DNA of 64,000 bases from DAOUKH01 sp965207995 (lineage in GTDB: Bacteria; Chloroflexota; Dehalococcoidia; SHYB01). Below are positions 43,560 through 51,928 of this stretch, piece after piece (position 1 is the first letter of the stretch; the number at the start of each line of letters is the position of its first letter). The notes beneath the pieces are model-generated. The model was not told the origin of the DNA. It was given only the letters and a program-made list of their open reading frames with translations, and ran no database searches. The stretch covers positions 62,001 to 126,000 of the forward strand of contig CBDBNG010000001.1 of the NCBI GenBank assembly GCA_965207995.1. Reading direction: 5' to 3'. The position numbers and the translations under genes were made by a program.

Positions 43560-44228
43560 CTAGCGGCGGATCGCTTCGAGTACGCGGGGATGCTTGAACG
43601 CCGACCGGTGGCCGCCGCCGATGTAGAGGTTGTGGGCGCCGGGAATCTCGGACGACCAGCGGGTGAACCGCAGGTTCCACAGGGTGATGCCGGCGGCGGT
43701 GAGCGGCGCGGGGAGCCGCTTGCTCAGCAGGAACCGGCGGATCTCGCCGATATCGAGGAGGTCGAAGCGGGGCTCGCCGGAGAGCCGCCCGTGGAGCCAG
43801 GGCCACTTCGAGGCCCACGCGTTGAAGCGGATCCCGAGGCTGGCGCGCTTCGAGATCGAAGGGTCGAGCGTGGTCACCGTCGTGATGCCGGGGTTTTGCC
43901 GCCCCTTGATGATCTCGACGATGGCCTGCAGGGCCACCGCGCCGCCCTTGCTGTGCCCGACGACGCGCGTCGAGGCGAGCCGGCAGGCGTCGATCTGATC
44001 GAGAAGCTGCCCCGCCGCCTTGGTGACCGCGGCTCCGATGCCGACGGATGCGGCAGTGGAACGGCGGGCCGCCTCGCTGAATCCGGACGTGCCCCACTCG
44101 ATCAGGCGGCCCTCGCTCCAGTCGAAGGCGAAGGCCTCCTCCGCCTCTTCCGTCGCCTCCGCCATTTCGTCGAACTGGTCGAAGGTCCCTTCGCGCCCAT
44201 GGATGAAGATGGTGGCCGTCACGGTCAT
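43560..44228 (-). CDS. alpha/beta-hydrolase-like protein of unknown function
   Basis: 222 residues. ATIFIHGREGTFDQFDEMAE at the N-terminus (HG oxyanion-like) and a serine-nucleophile elbow VVGHSKGGAVALQ (about 91-103). TTLDPSISKRASLG may hold the acid, and GAHNLYIGGGH the His. Lipase-like or esterase-like. No signal peptide. It lies 57 bases ahead of the epoxide hydrolase gene, possibly the same transcript. The substrate is unknown. Confidence 0.72.
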   Translation of the reverse strand: MTVTATIFIHGREGTFDQFDEMAEATEEAEEAFAFDWSEGRLIEWGTSGFSEAARRSTAASVGIGAAVTKAAGQLLDQIDACRLASTRVVGHSKGGAVALQAIVEIIKGRQNPGITTVTTLDPSISKRASLGIRFNAWASKWPWLHGRLSGEPRFDLLDIGEIRRFLLSKRLPAPLTAAGITLWNLRFTRWSSEIPGAHNLYIGGGHRSAFKHPRVLEAIRR

Positions 44229-44269
44229 GGGCCGAGTGTACGCGCGGGGCCGCGGAGCGTCAAAAGCGG

Positions 44270-44554
44270 TTAGGAGATGGCGCGCAGCGTCGGGCCGTCG
44301 TCGGTCATCTCCACGTCGATCGTGTCACCCTCGATGTGCTCCACGAGGTGCTCGCTGATTGAGGCGTCGATGACCAGAATCGGCCGCCCTTCGAACTCGA
44401 CGACCTGGTCGGTCTCCTTGCGCTCGCCGTAGACGAGGTGGAATCCGCCGTAGATGTCCGAGACCATGCGGATGAGGTGGCCCGGCTCGTGCTCCTCTGA
44501 GTCGAGCAAGGCGGCGAGCGCCTCGCGGGCCCGGTCGGTGAACTTGAGCGGCAT
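44270..44554 (-). CDS. HesB/IscA-fold protein without cysteines
   Basis: 94 residues that follow the HesB-like beta fold (FTDRAREALAALLDSE ... GGFHLVYGERKETDQ ... PILVIDASISEHL ... IDVEMTDDGPTL). The three cysteines used by IscA/ErpA to carry iron or Fe-S are all missing; the protein has no Cys. An Fe-S role is therefore unlikely. The start ATG follows the SMP-30 stop with no gap, so the two are translationally linked. Confidence 0.65.
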   Translation of the reverse strand: MPLKFTDRAREALAALLDSEEHEPGHLIRMVSDIYGGFHLVYGERKETDQVVEFEGRPILVIDASISEHLVEHIEGDTIDVEMTDDGPTLRAIS

Positions 44555-45403
44555 CTAGGGGATGCCCGCCCCGGCCACGTCGACCCGCGTATAGCGTATG
44601 CGGGCGTTGCCCCGGCCCTTGATCTTCTGGGGGTTCGCCTCCTTCGCTTCGAGGAGGAAGAGCGTCCGGCGGTCCTCGCCGCCGAGCGCGCAGGCGATGG
44701 CCAGCATGTCAGACTCGATGGTCTCCTTGACCTCGCCCCCCTCGGCGATGCGGATGAAGCCCGGCCCCCGCGGCGTGGCGAGCCAGATGCAGTCCTCCTC
44801 GTCGAGCGCAATGCCGTCGGGGCCGAATTCGAGGTCGGCCCACGTCCGGCGGTTGGAAAGCGAGCCGTCGTCCTCGATGTCGAAGGCGGTGAGGCGCAGC
44901 CCGCGCGTCTCGCCGACGATCAGCGTCTTGCCGTCGGGCGTGATGACCATTCCGTTGGGGAAGGAAAGGCCGTCGGCGACGGCGCGGACGTCGCCCTCCG
45001 GCGTGACCAGGATGAGCACCGTGTCCTGCTGGGGCGCACCGGCGAAGGTGTCGAAGCCGAAGTTGCCCACGTAGGCCCGGCCCTTCGCGTCGACGACCAT
45101 GTCGTTGCAGGGGCCGCCGGCGAGGGCGCTCATGTCGGCGACCTCTTCGAGGCCGGCGTCGACGTGGCGCAGCAGCTTGTGGTCGGTCATGGAGACGACG
45201 AGCAGACGCCCGTCGGGGTCGAAGCCAAGGCCGGAGGGACGGTTCGGCACGTGGACCACGGTGTCGGCGCGGCCGCCCTCTAGCTCGACGCGGACGACCT
45301 CGTGGGCGTGCATGTCGGAGAACCAGAGGGCGCCCGCATGCCAGCGCGGCCCTTCGCCGAACATGAGGTCGTCGAGCAACGTGTGGATGTCTCGGAAGGG
45401 CAT
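44555..45403 (-). CDS. SMP-30/gluconolactonase-like beta-propeller enzyme
   Basis: 282 residues from ATG 45403; the frame to 45481 adds sequence with no support. Six-bladed propeller typical of SMP-30/Gre/LRE: FGEGPRWHAGALWFSDM (metal Glu), NRPSGLGFDPDG, GGPCNDMVVDAKGRAYVGNF (Asn ligand), FPNGMVITPDGKTLIVGET, and GPDGIALDEEDCIWLATP (Asp). Members open sugar or aromatic lactones with a divalent metal. Transcribed leftward with the HesB-like gene. Confidence 0.92.
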   Translation of the reverse strand: MPFRDIHTLLDDLMFGEGPRWHAGALWFSDMHAHEVVRVELEGGRADTVVHVPNRPSGLGFDPDGRLLVVSMTDHKLLRHVDAGLEEVADMSALAGGPCNDMVVDAKGRAYVGNFGFDTFAGAPQQDTVLILVTPEGDVRAVADGLSFPNGMVITPDGKTLIVGETRGLRLTAFDIEDDGSLSNRRTWADLEFGPDGIALDEEDCIWLATPRGPGFIRIAEGGEVKETIESDMLAIACALGGEDRRTLFLLEAKEANPQKIKGRGNARIRYTRVDVAGAGIP

Positions 45404-45551
45404 CGTGGCGACTCCCGGCCCGCCGGGTGCGGGCGCGCGGCCATTGTAGTGGGGGCGCTTCAGCGGCGCTAGCGGGTACAACGGCGTAGCCCCGGCGCCC
45501 TCTGCGTCGTATCATGCGCGGGCCGGTCGCAACGGCGTGGAGGTTTCGAGC

Positions 45552-47252
45552 ATGGCGTACGACCTCGTCATCGAGAACGGGCGCATCGTGGATGGTACGG
45601 GCCTGGCGGAGTTCCCCGGAGGCGTGGCGGTCACCGACGGCAAGATCGTTGAAGTCGGCGACGTCTCGGGCGCGGCGAAGCGCCGGATCGACGCGAAGGG
45701 CCTTGTCATCGCGCCCGGCATCGTCGACATCCACACCCACTACGACGCGCAGGTCTTGTGGGATCCCCTCCTCACGTCGAGCGTGTGGCACGGCGTCACC
45801 ACCGTCGTCATGGGCAACTGCGGCTTCACCATCGCCCCCTGCAAGCCCGACGACCAGGACTACATCATGCGCATGCTGGCGCGCGTCGAGGGCATGTCCC
45901 TCGGCGCGATGCAGCAGGGCCCGGAATGGGACTGGCGCTCTTTCGAGGAGTACATGGAACGCGTGGGGCAGACCCTGGGGCTCAACGCCGCCTGCCAGGT
46001 GGGGCACTCCGCGCTCCGCTACACCGTCATGGGGTCCGACGCGCTGGAGCGCGAGGCAACGCCGGAAGAGGTAGAGGCAATGTGCGGCCTGCTCCGTGAG
46101 GCTCTGGCGGCCGGCGCGGTCGGTTTCACCACCTCGATCTCACGGGCCCACGTCGACTGGGAGGGCAACCCCGTCCCCAGCCGTTTCTCCGCCGTCTCGG
46201 AAATCGACGCGCTCGTGGACGTTGTCGGCGAGCACGGCTTCGGTCAGATCGAGATCGCGCCCCGCTCGGGAACGAACCTCCCGGACGAGGACCAGGTGGA
46301 TATCGCGCGGTGGGCCCGCACGTCGGGCCGCGTGCTGAGCTGGAACGAGCTCGGCCAATACCCACAGGCGCCGGAGGGCCGATGGCGCGAGATCCTGGCC
46401 TTCATGGAGCGGACGCACCAGGAGGGCGGGCAGGTCTACGGCGTCTGCTCGTGCCGCCCCACGACGCAGGACTTCGACCTGAAGGACAACAACCTCGTCC
46501 TTACCGTGCTACCGGAATGGCTGGAGGTCCTCCCCAAACCGCACGCCGAGAAGAAGGCCCTGCTCGCCGACCCCGCCTACCGCGACGGCATGCGGCCCGG
46601 CATCGACGCCGCGTGGGAGTCGGGCCCGAAGCCGGTGCGCTGGGACGCGACGATCCTCACCGGCCCCAAGCGCGCCGAGCATGCCGACCTGAAGGGCCTT
46701 ACCCTCCGGGAGCTTGGCCTCCGCATGGGTAAACACCCCCTCGACGCCATGATCGACGTCGCCTTGGCGGAGGACTTGGAGACCGAGTTCACCTTCAGCG
46801 GCACGCGCAACACCGACCCCGAGGCCATCGCCTCCATCATCCGCAGCCCGTACACCATCCTGGGCGTCTCCGACGCGGGCGCGCACCTCAACATGATCGC
46901 GGGCGCGGAGTACTCGACGCAGGTGTTCAGCCAGTGGGTGCGCGAGAAGGGCGTGCTCACGCTCGAAGAGGCCGTCCATAAGCTCACGGGCTTCCCGGCG
47001 GCGTACATGGGCTTCGCCGACCGGGGACGCCTGGAGCCCGGCCTCGCCGCCGACGTCATGGTCTTCGACCCCGACACCATAGGCGCGCTGCCCAAGGAGA
47101 AGGTGCCCGACCTTCCCAACGGCGAGGAGCGCATCGTCATCAAGGCCACGGGCATCGAGCACACGGTCGTCAACGGCGTTCCCGTTGTCGAAGGGGCCGA
47201 GCACACCGGCGCCTATCCCGGCCGCCTCATCCGCGGCACGGACTACGCCTAG
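45552..47252 (+). CDS. N-acyl-D-amino-acid deacylase-like amidohydrolase
   Basis: 566 residues from ATG 45552. Metal-dependent hydrolase: DLVIENGRIVDGTG composite domain, VDIHTHYDAQVLWDP (HxH site), TTVVMGNCGF (Cys ligand typical of D-aminoacylases), GVSDAGAHLNMIAGAEY near the C-terminus (catalytic Asp), and GLAADVMVFDPDTI. The length and GNCGF place it with D-aminoacylase/dihydroorotase-like NAGK-type enzymes, often larger than 500 residues. Its true substrate in this group is seldom known. Confidence 0.9.
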   Translation: MAYDLVIENGRIVDGTGLAEFPGGVAVTDGKIVEVGDVSGAAKRRIDAKGLVIAPGIVDIHTHYDAQVLWDPLLTSSVWHGVTTVVMGNCGFTIAPCKPDDQDYIMRMLARVEGMSLGAMQQGPEWDWRSFEEYMERVGQTLGLNAACQVGHSALRYTVMGSDALEREATPEEVEAMCGLLREALAAGAVGFTTSISRAHVDWEGNPVPSRFSAVSEIDALVDVVGEHGFGQIEIAPRSGTNLPDEDQVDIARWARTSGRVLSWNELGQYPQAPEGRWREILAFMERTHQEGGQVYGVCSCRPTTQDFDLKDNNLVLTVLPEWLEVLPKPHAEKKALLADPAYRDGMRPGIDAAWESGPKPVRWDATILTGPKRAEHADLKGLTLRELGLRMGKHPLDAMIDVALAEDLETEFTFSGTRNTDPEAIASIIRSPYTILGVSDAGAHLNMIAGAEYSTQVFSQWVREKGVLTLEEAVHKLTGFPAAYMGFADRGRLEPGLAADVMVFDPDTIGALPKEKVPDLPNGEERIVIKATGIEHTVVNGVPVVEGAEHTGAYPGRLIRGTDYA

Positions 47253-47280
47253 GCCACCCCGCTCCACCCTCGGCCTCCGA

Positions 47281-47335
47281 CGCGCCTGCGGCGCGTGCCC
47301 TCTCTCAAATCTCCCCCAGAGGGGGAGAGGTTCAG
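47281..47335. repeat. dispersed intergenic repeat, second copy
   Basis: Almost the same 55 bases as 20395-20450, including GCCCTCTCTCAAAT and TCCCCCAGAGGGGGAGAGGT. It sits between two convergent genes, where the stem could also help end transcription. Confidence 0.8.
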
Positions 47336-47342
47336 GGTGCGC

Positions 47343-48479
47343 CTAGTAGACGCCGGGAAGGATCCGATACGGGACGCGCGCCTTGTACTCTTCCCACTTC
47401 TCGGGGCCGTATTTCTCGGCGCAGTGCTTATCGTCGCCATGTTGCCGGAAGGTGAAGAAGGTGACGATGAAGATCATGTAGGTCCAGGCCCAGAGGACGC
47501 CGAAGTGGCCGAATGACAAGGCGACGGAGAGGCAAAGGAGCCCCTCGCCGAAGTAGTTGAAGTGGCGGGCTGCGCCCCAGAGTCCGCTGCAGAGGATCTT
47601 GCGGTCGCCGGCCTCGATGTACTTGGGCTCGATGATCCCGAGGAACTTGCGGTCGGGCCAGCGTTTGAACGTGTACTTTTGCAGGTTGGCGCCGCGCCCG
47701 ATGCTCCAGCCGACGAGGAACAACGCGGCCGTCCCGATGAGCCAGACATACGTCCACGCCGTCGAGAAGCCGGGGTCCGGGTAGGCGGCCATGCCCCACA
47801 GCGGGAGGATGTACAGCCACCCGTAGACGATGAGGCCGCCCCAGATCAACATGAAGCCGAGCCGCTCGTGGATCAGGTCGTAGGTGTAAAGCTGGACGCG
47901 CTCGAAGATGAAGTAGTCGAAGATGTAGAAGGTGAAGAAGGCGGCGTACATGTAGACGCCGGGGTTGGCGTCGGCGCCAAACACGTCGTGGTGGTAGGCG
48001 GCGCCGGAGAGGGCGTTGAGCGCCAGCATTGTCCCGCCGACGACATAGAGGTACATCTTGACGTCGAAGCGGTCCTTGAAGAACGTGAGCTCCTGGGCCC
48101 GCCCGAACCAGAGCGCCGCGATCGGGTTCTTAACCGCTCCCTGCGGTTGGGTGAACACCGCGATGATCGAAAGGGCAAGAGCGAGGGCCGTGCCGCCGGC
48201 CAGGGCATAGACCGCGGAGCGGAAGAACCAGTCCCGCGGCCCGATGAGCTCGAAAGCCCACAGAAGCACCGCCAGGACGAAGACGAGGATGCCGTTTAGC
48301 CGGTACTTGCGGGGCGCGCCGGTCTCCGGGTTGACGACGTAGCCGGGGACCGACCTTCCCGGCAGAATGACCTGCGCGAGGAAGAACGCGGCGCAGACCG
48401 CCAGCGGGGTCAGGAACCCCGCAACCGCTTCCCACCCGGACAGTTCGAAGAGGTGCTCGATCCCAAGCCATTCAGTCAT
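47343..48479 (-). CDS. sterol C14/C7-reductase-like membrane protein (ERG24/DHCR7 fold)
   Basis: 378 residues with about nine hydrophobic segments. The C-terminal signatures of the ERG4/ERG24 family are present: GANLQKYTFKR, ILCSGLWGAARHFNYFGEGL (cofactor-contact region), and KHCAEKYGPEKWEEYKARVPYRILPGVY at the end. These enzymes reduce ring double bonds of sterols with NADPH. No sterol-synthesis genes (squalene epoxidase, cyclase) are in the window, so the natural substrate may be an imported steroid or another polycyclic lipid. This is inference. Confidence 0.85.
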   Translation of the reverse strand: MTEWLGIEHLFELSGWEAVAGFLTPLAVCAAFFLAQVILPGRSVPGYVVNPETGAPRKYRLNGILVFVLAVLLWAFELIGPRDWFFRSAVYALAGGTALALALSIIAVFTQPQGAVKNPIAALWFGRAQELTFFKDRFDVKMYLYVVGGTMLALNALSGAAYHHDVFGADANPGVYMYAAFFTFYIFDYFIFERVQLYTYDLIHERLGFMLIWGGLIVYGWLYILPLWGMAAYPDPGFSTAWTYVWLIGTAALFLVGWSIGRGANLQKYTFKRWPDRKFLGIIEPKYIEAGDRKILCSGLWGAARHFNYFGEGLLCLSVALSFGHFGVLWAWTYMIFIVTFFTFRQHGDDKHCAEKYGPEKWEEYKARVPYRILPGVY

Positions 48480-48583
48480 GACCGACGCCTCCTTCCTTCA
48501 GTGACGCGGGCGTTGCGGATGCGGGCACGGAGAATATCACACAGGGAAGCAACGGGCATGACCGCAGGGACGGCGCCGTGCCG

Positions 48584-49033
48584 CTACCCCACCTTGGTGC
48601 CGGGGTGGAGGAGCGACTCCCCGCGTAGGAAGTCGTAGCGCATCAGCCGGTCGACGATCAGCCATTGCCCGTCACGCCGTTGGAGCTTGTCGAGGTAGCG
48701 GATGCCGATGACGTACTCCTGCTCCTCGCCGTCCTTGTCGTAGTAGTGGCGGGCGACGGCGTAGGTCTCGGCGTCGGCGTCGTCGCCGTTGATCCAGGCG
48801 ATGTGGTTGCCCATGAAGTGGTAGGTGCGCTTGTAGACGGCGACGCGGCTGGTCGAAGCGATGATGGTGTCGCGGCCGTTCTGCTCGAGGCGAGGCGGCG
48901 ACCTGAAGCGGGCGTCCTCGGCGTAGACGCCGGTGAGCGCGTCCCAGTCGCGGCGGTCGATGGCGCGGTAGTAGGAGGCCAGCACGTCCCGGATGGCGAG
49001 CCGGTCGATCAAGTGTTGGACGTCGTCGCTCAT
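48584..49033 (-). CDS. NTF2-like (SnoaL_4-type) protein
   Basis: 149 residues. LIDRLAIRDVLASYYRAIDR and DWDALTGVYAEDARF are the opening of the SnoaL/ring-hydroxylating-beta-like cone fold. The middle includes YHFMGNHIAWINGDDADAET, and GQWLIVDRLMRYDFLRG ends the sheet. Related proteins are small dehydratases, isomerases or binding proteins often found with aromatic or steroid degradation genes. The function is not assigned. Confidence 0.85.
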   Translation of the reverse strand: MSDDVQHLIDRLAIRDVLASYYRAIDRRDWDALTGVYAEDARFRSPPRLEQNGRDTIIASTSRVAVYKRTYHFMGNHIAWINGDDADAETYAVARHYYDKDGEEQEYVIGIRYLDKLQRRDGQWLIVDRLMRYDFLRGESLLHPGTKVG

Positions 49034-49122
49034 GGGTGGGCCTCGGGGCGGGAGTTGAGCGGAATCGTAGGAAGGCGGCGCGGGCCTGTCAATCGCGCAA
49101 CAGGAAGGAAAGGCCGTCCCCT

Positions 49123-49131
49123 TGCTATAAT
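49123..49131 (+). promoter_or_regulatory. extended -10 promoter of the 49167 gene pair
   Basis: TGCTATAAT (49123-49131) is a perfect extended -10 (TGn-TATAAT). No convincing -35 lies 16-18 bases upstream, as is common with extended -10 sites. Transcription would start near 49138, about 29 bases before GTG 49167. Confidence 0.6.
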
Positions 49132-49166
49132 GGGCGTGTCCTCACCCCTTTGTCCGGAGCGTTTCG

Positions 49167-49772
49167 GTGTCCGACGAAATCAAGAGCGCCTTCGAGAAGG
49201 CGATGGAGAAGGTCGAGAGCATGAACCTTGCTCCTCCCACGGAGGAGGAGCGGCTCTCGTGGGAAGCAGCGCCCAAGGGGCGCAAGATCGCCGCCGCCTA
49301 CCTCAAGGGCGAGGAGACGCTGAACTCGGCGATTGCCGAGGCCGACGCCAAGGAGCGGCCCTACATGATCGAGGGCGCCGTCGAGGTGCTCACCGCGAGC
49401 ATCCAGCTGCCCAAGCACGAGGCCGCGGAGCGGGAGACGGCGCGGGCGTTGAGCGGCATCAAGAGCCTGCTCGCTGGCGCCCCCGGCGTCCAGGAGGTGG
49501 CCGAGCGCGTCTCCTACGTCGGCGAGCAGTTCAAGACCTACGGCGAGCAGCAGCGCCAGCAGGCAATGCAGCAGCTGAAACAGCAGTTCACCGCGCAGTT
49601 GGAGCAGGTGATGCGCCAGCGGGGCGCGTCGGGCCCGCCGCCGGGGAACATCGAGACGATGCCCGAGTTCCAGCAGGAGTGGATGCGCGTCCGGCTGCAT
49701 CTCGACCAGCAGTACGAGGGGCACCTCGAAGGCTACCGCAACGAGATCCGGGCCCTGGCGAAGAAGCGCTAG
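49167..49772 (+). CDS. conserved-type cytosolic protein of unknown function
   Basis: 201 residues from GTG 49167. Highly helical, no membrane segment. Residues about 105-160 are Gln-rich (YGEQQRQQAMQQLKQQFTAQ), probably a coiled coil. The C-terminus (QQEWMRVRLHLDQQYEGHLE) is also helical. I do not recognise a family. Codon use matches neighbours and it has its own promoter, so it is a real gene. The next gene follows after one base, so the two form a unit. Confidence 0.75.
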   Translation: MSDEIKSAFEKAMEKVESMNLAPPTEEERLSWEAAPKGRKIAAAYLKGEETLNSAIAEADAKERPYMIEGAVEVLTASIQLPKHEAAERETARALSGIKSLLAGAPGVQEVAERVSYVGEQFKTYGEQQRQQAMQQLKQQFTAQLEQVMRQRGASGPPPGNIETMPEFQQEWMRVRLHLDQQYEGHLEGYRNEIRALAKKR

Positions 49773-49773
49773 C

Positions 49774-50487
49774 TTGTCGAACGAAGACGAACGCATCATC
49801 GCCGCCCTGGAGCAATCGAGGGTGGTGCGTCCCCCCAAGCAGCAGTTGGCGACCTTCGGCGTCACCAACCTTCGGTACTTCATGGTCACCGAGCCGGTCT
49901 ACCGCGAGCTCGCCGGAGGCGACGCCGAGTCGGTGCTGCGGGAGGGCAAGTTGATCTCGCGGCAGCCCGAGGTGGTGACGCCCTCGTACCTGATGAACGT
50001 GCAGGGCTTCGGCGACGAGGCGCAGCGCATGTTCCGGATGCTCGCCTCGCAGCTTGGGCCGAGCTCGCCGGGCCTGATGTACTCCTACCGCAACGAGTCA
50101 GAGAAGATGGACATCCTGAGCGGCGACCCCGACGGCGTGGCCGAGCGGGTCAAGGATGACCTCGACCGCAAGCAGGAGAGCCTGGCCGTCGTGCTGCGGG
50201 GGCCGGACGAGCTGTGGGACGTCGCTTTGCTGAAGTTCATCTATGAGTACACCGCGGCCTCGGCTCCCGGTAATGTGGGCGAACTTGAGGATCGCGGCAT
50301 GCTCCAGCCCGATCCCCGATTCGGGCTCCCCCGCGCCGCCGTGGAGAGCATCGAGACGATGTTCCGGCGCCTGGAGTCGCGCCGCGACGGGGACCCGCAG
50401 GAACTCAAGGAAGAGCTCGACCGGTGGGGCGTCTTCGACCGGTACGAAGACCGCTTCCTTGCGCTCTTCCGCCGCCGCTTCTTCTAG
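49774..50487 (+). CDS. conserved-type protein of unknown function
   Basis: 237 residues from TTG 49774, one base after the upstream stop. Soluble, mixed alpha/beta. Segments worth noting: FGVTNLRYFMVTEPVYREL near the N-terminus, SYLMNVQGFGDEAQRMFRML in the middle, and a basic end LALFRRRFF. No catalytic motif is evident. The tight coupling with the Gln-rich helical protein suggests a complex. Confidence 0.75.
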   Translation: MSNEDERIIAALEQSRVVRPPKQQLATFGVTNLRYFMVTEPVYRELAGGDAESVLREGKLISRQPEVVTPSYLMNVQGFGDEAQRMFRMLASQLGPSSPGLMYSYRNESEKMDILSGDPDGVAERVKDDLDRKQESLAVVLRGPDELWDVALLKFIYEYTAASAPGNVGELEDRGMLQPDPRFGLPRAAVESIETMFRRLESRRDGDPQELKEELDRWGVFDRYEDRFLALFRRRFF

Positions 50488-50508
50488 GGCGGCGCCCCGC
50501 GCCCTCGG

Positions 50509-51348
50509 CTACGCCTCGACGGGGCGGAGGATGTGGCGTCCCCGCTCGTTGAGGTCCAGGTAGCCCGCCTTGTGCTCGATCTCGTGATCGAAGAGGACCA
50601 GCCACTGCTCGTCGTAGGCCCGCGTCAGGAGGTCGCGCTTCGCGTTGAGGGTGTCGATGGGGTAGAGGTCGAAGCTCTGGGCGTAGGGCATGGGCAGGTG
50701 AGCGGCCGAGGGGATGAGGTCGCCGAAGAAGCAGGCCTTCCGCCCTTCGACTTCGAGGAGGACGATCTGGTGCCCCGCGGTGTGGCCGCCGGTGCGCTTG
50801 CAGTGGACGCCGGGCACGATTTCGGTGTCGCCGTCCAGGAGCTCAAGCTGGCGGTTTCCTTCGAGGGGTGCGAGGTCGGCCTCAAAGTAGCCCGCGCCGT
50901 TGCGCTCGTTGGGGTGGGTGGCCTCCTCCCAGTCGGCCCGCTGCGCGAGGTACTGGGCGTTGGGGAAGGTCGTGGCGAGCGCGCCGGTGGGGGTGGTGTA
51001 GGTGGCGCCGCCGGCGTGGTCGAAGTGCAGGTGGCTGAAGACGACGTAGTCGACGTCGGCGGGCTCGAGACCGTGGCCGCGCAGCTCGTCGAGGAGCCGT
51101 CCCGCCTTCATGACGAACTGGTTCTGGAGCTTCTCGGGATGCTTCAGGCCGAGGCCGGTATCGACGACGATGTTCTTGCCGCCGGCGCGGATGAGGGGGC
51201 AGTTGATGTCGAGGGTGACGCGGTTGCGCTCGTCGGGGGGCGCCCCTCGCTCCCACAGGACGCGGGGCACGACGCCGAAGTAGGCGCCGCCGTCGATCCG
51301 CATCGAGCCGTCGATCAGGAAGTCGAATTGGAGATCGCCGATGCGCAT
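50509..51348 (-). CDS. metallo-beta-lactamase-fold hydrolase
   Basis: 279 residues. Zinc motif HLHFDHAGG (HxHxDH), then HTAGHQIVLLE (third His), FFGDLIPSA (bridging Asp) and VLFDHEIEHK (last His). An alkylsulfatase/quorum-lactonase-like or general esterase role is possible; the AttM/AiiA-like length fits a lactonase but does not prove it. A TATAAT on the minus strand (51378-51373) lies about 25 bases upstream of the ATG. Confidence 0.9.
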   Translation of the reverse strand: MRIGDLQFDFLIDGSMRIDGGAYFGVVPRVLWERGAPPDERNRVTLDINCPLIRAGGKNIVVDTGLGLKHPEKLQNQFVMKAGRLLDELRGHGLEPADVDYVVFSHLHFDHAGGATYTTPTGALATTFPNAQYLAQRADWEEATHPNERNGAGYFEADLAPLEGNRQLELLDGDTEIVPGVHCKRTGGHTAGHQIVLLEVEGRKACFFGDLIPSAAHLPMPYAQSFDLYPIDTLNAKRDLLTRAYDEQWLVLFDHEIEHKAGYLDLNERGRHILRPVEA

Positions 51349-51928
51349 GGTGCCCCTCCCGCCTTTGCTCCCATTATAGGAGCGTTGCGTGGCCCGCCGC
51401 GGGAGACACCGCCCCGCAACCCGCCCGCAGGCTCGAACGGCCTGCCCACGGCCTCCCTAGACGGCCGTCCTGCTCGGGCGCGCTCCGAGCAAGACGGCCT
51501 AGGGGCCGATCCGGCGTTCTCTCGCCACGCCCATGCACTGTTAGAGGCAGTGCCTTCGCCCCCTCTAAGGGCGGACTGGTGGCCGGTGGACCGCCATTGT
51601 GGGCCCGCGAGAACATGCGTTCGCTATCGTTAGATTAGCAGCGGCGACGCGGGCCGTCAAAGGGCGCGTGTCACAGTTGCCGCCACAGGAATGGAGAGGC
51701 CGGAGGGGACGGGCGACTCGCGAGTCGCCCCTACAGGGGAGGGGCGCGCCCCGCTCCACTCCCCGCCCTCACCCCAACCCTCTCCCAGCGGGAGAGGGGG
51801 AGACCGCGCCGCGCGTGCCCGCCCTCAGTCCCTCCGAGAGGGAGGGAGGTTTAAGGTGGTTCCTCCCAGAGGGGGAGAGGTTAAAGGCAAGCCCGATGAA
51901 GAGGGGCCGAGCGCGGTGGGAGGGTCGG
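51349..51928. repeat. 580-base gene-free region rich in inverted repeats
   Basis: No credible gene. At 51711-51735 is GGGCGACTCGCGAGTCGCCC followed by CTACA, a variant of the palindrome at 20459. At 51776-51800 is CCCTCTCCCAGCGGGAGAGG; at 51828-51850 CCCTCCGAGAGGGAGG; at 51861-51880 TCCTCCCAGAGGGGGAGAGG. The first 350 bases (51360-51700) hold the MBL -10 site and otherwise nothing I can name. Confidence 0.7.
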
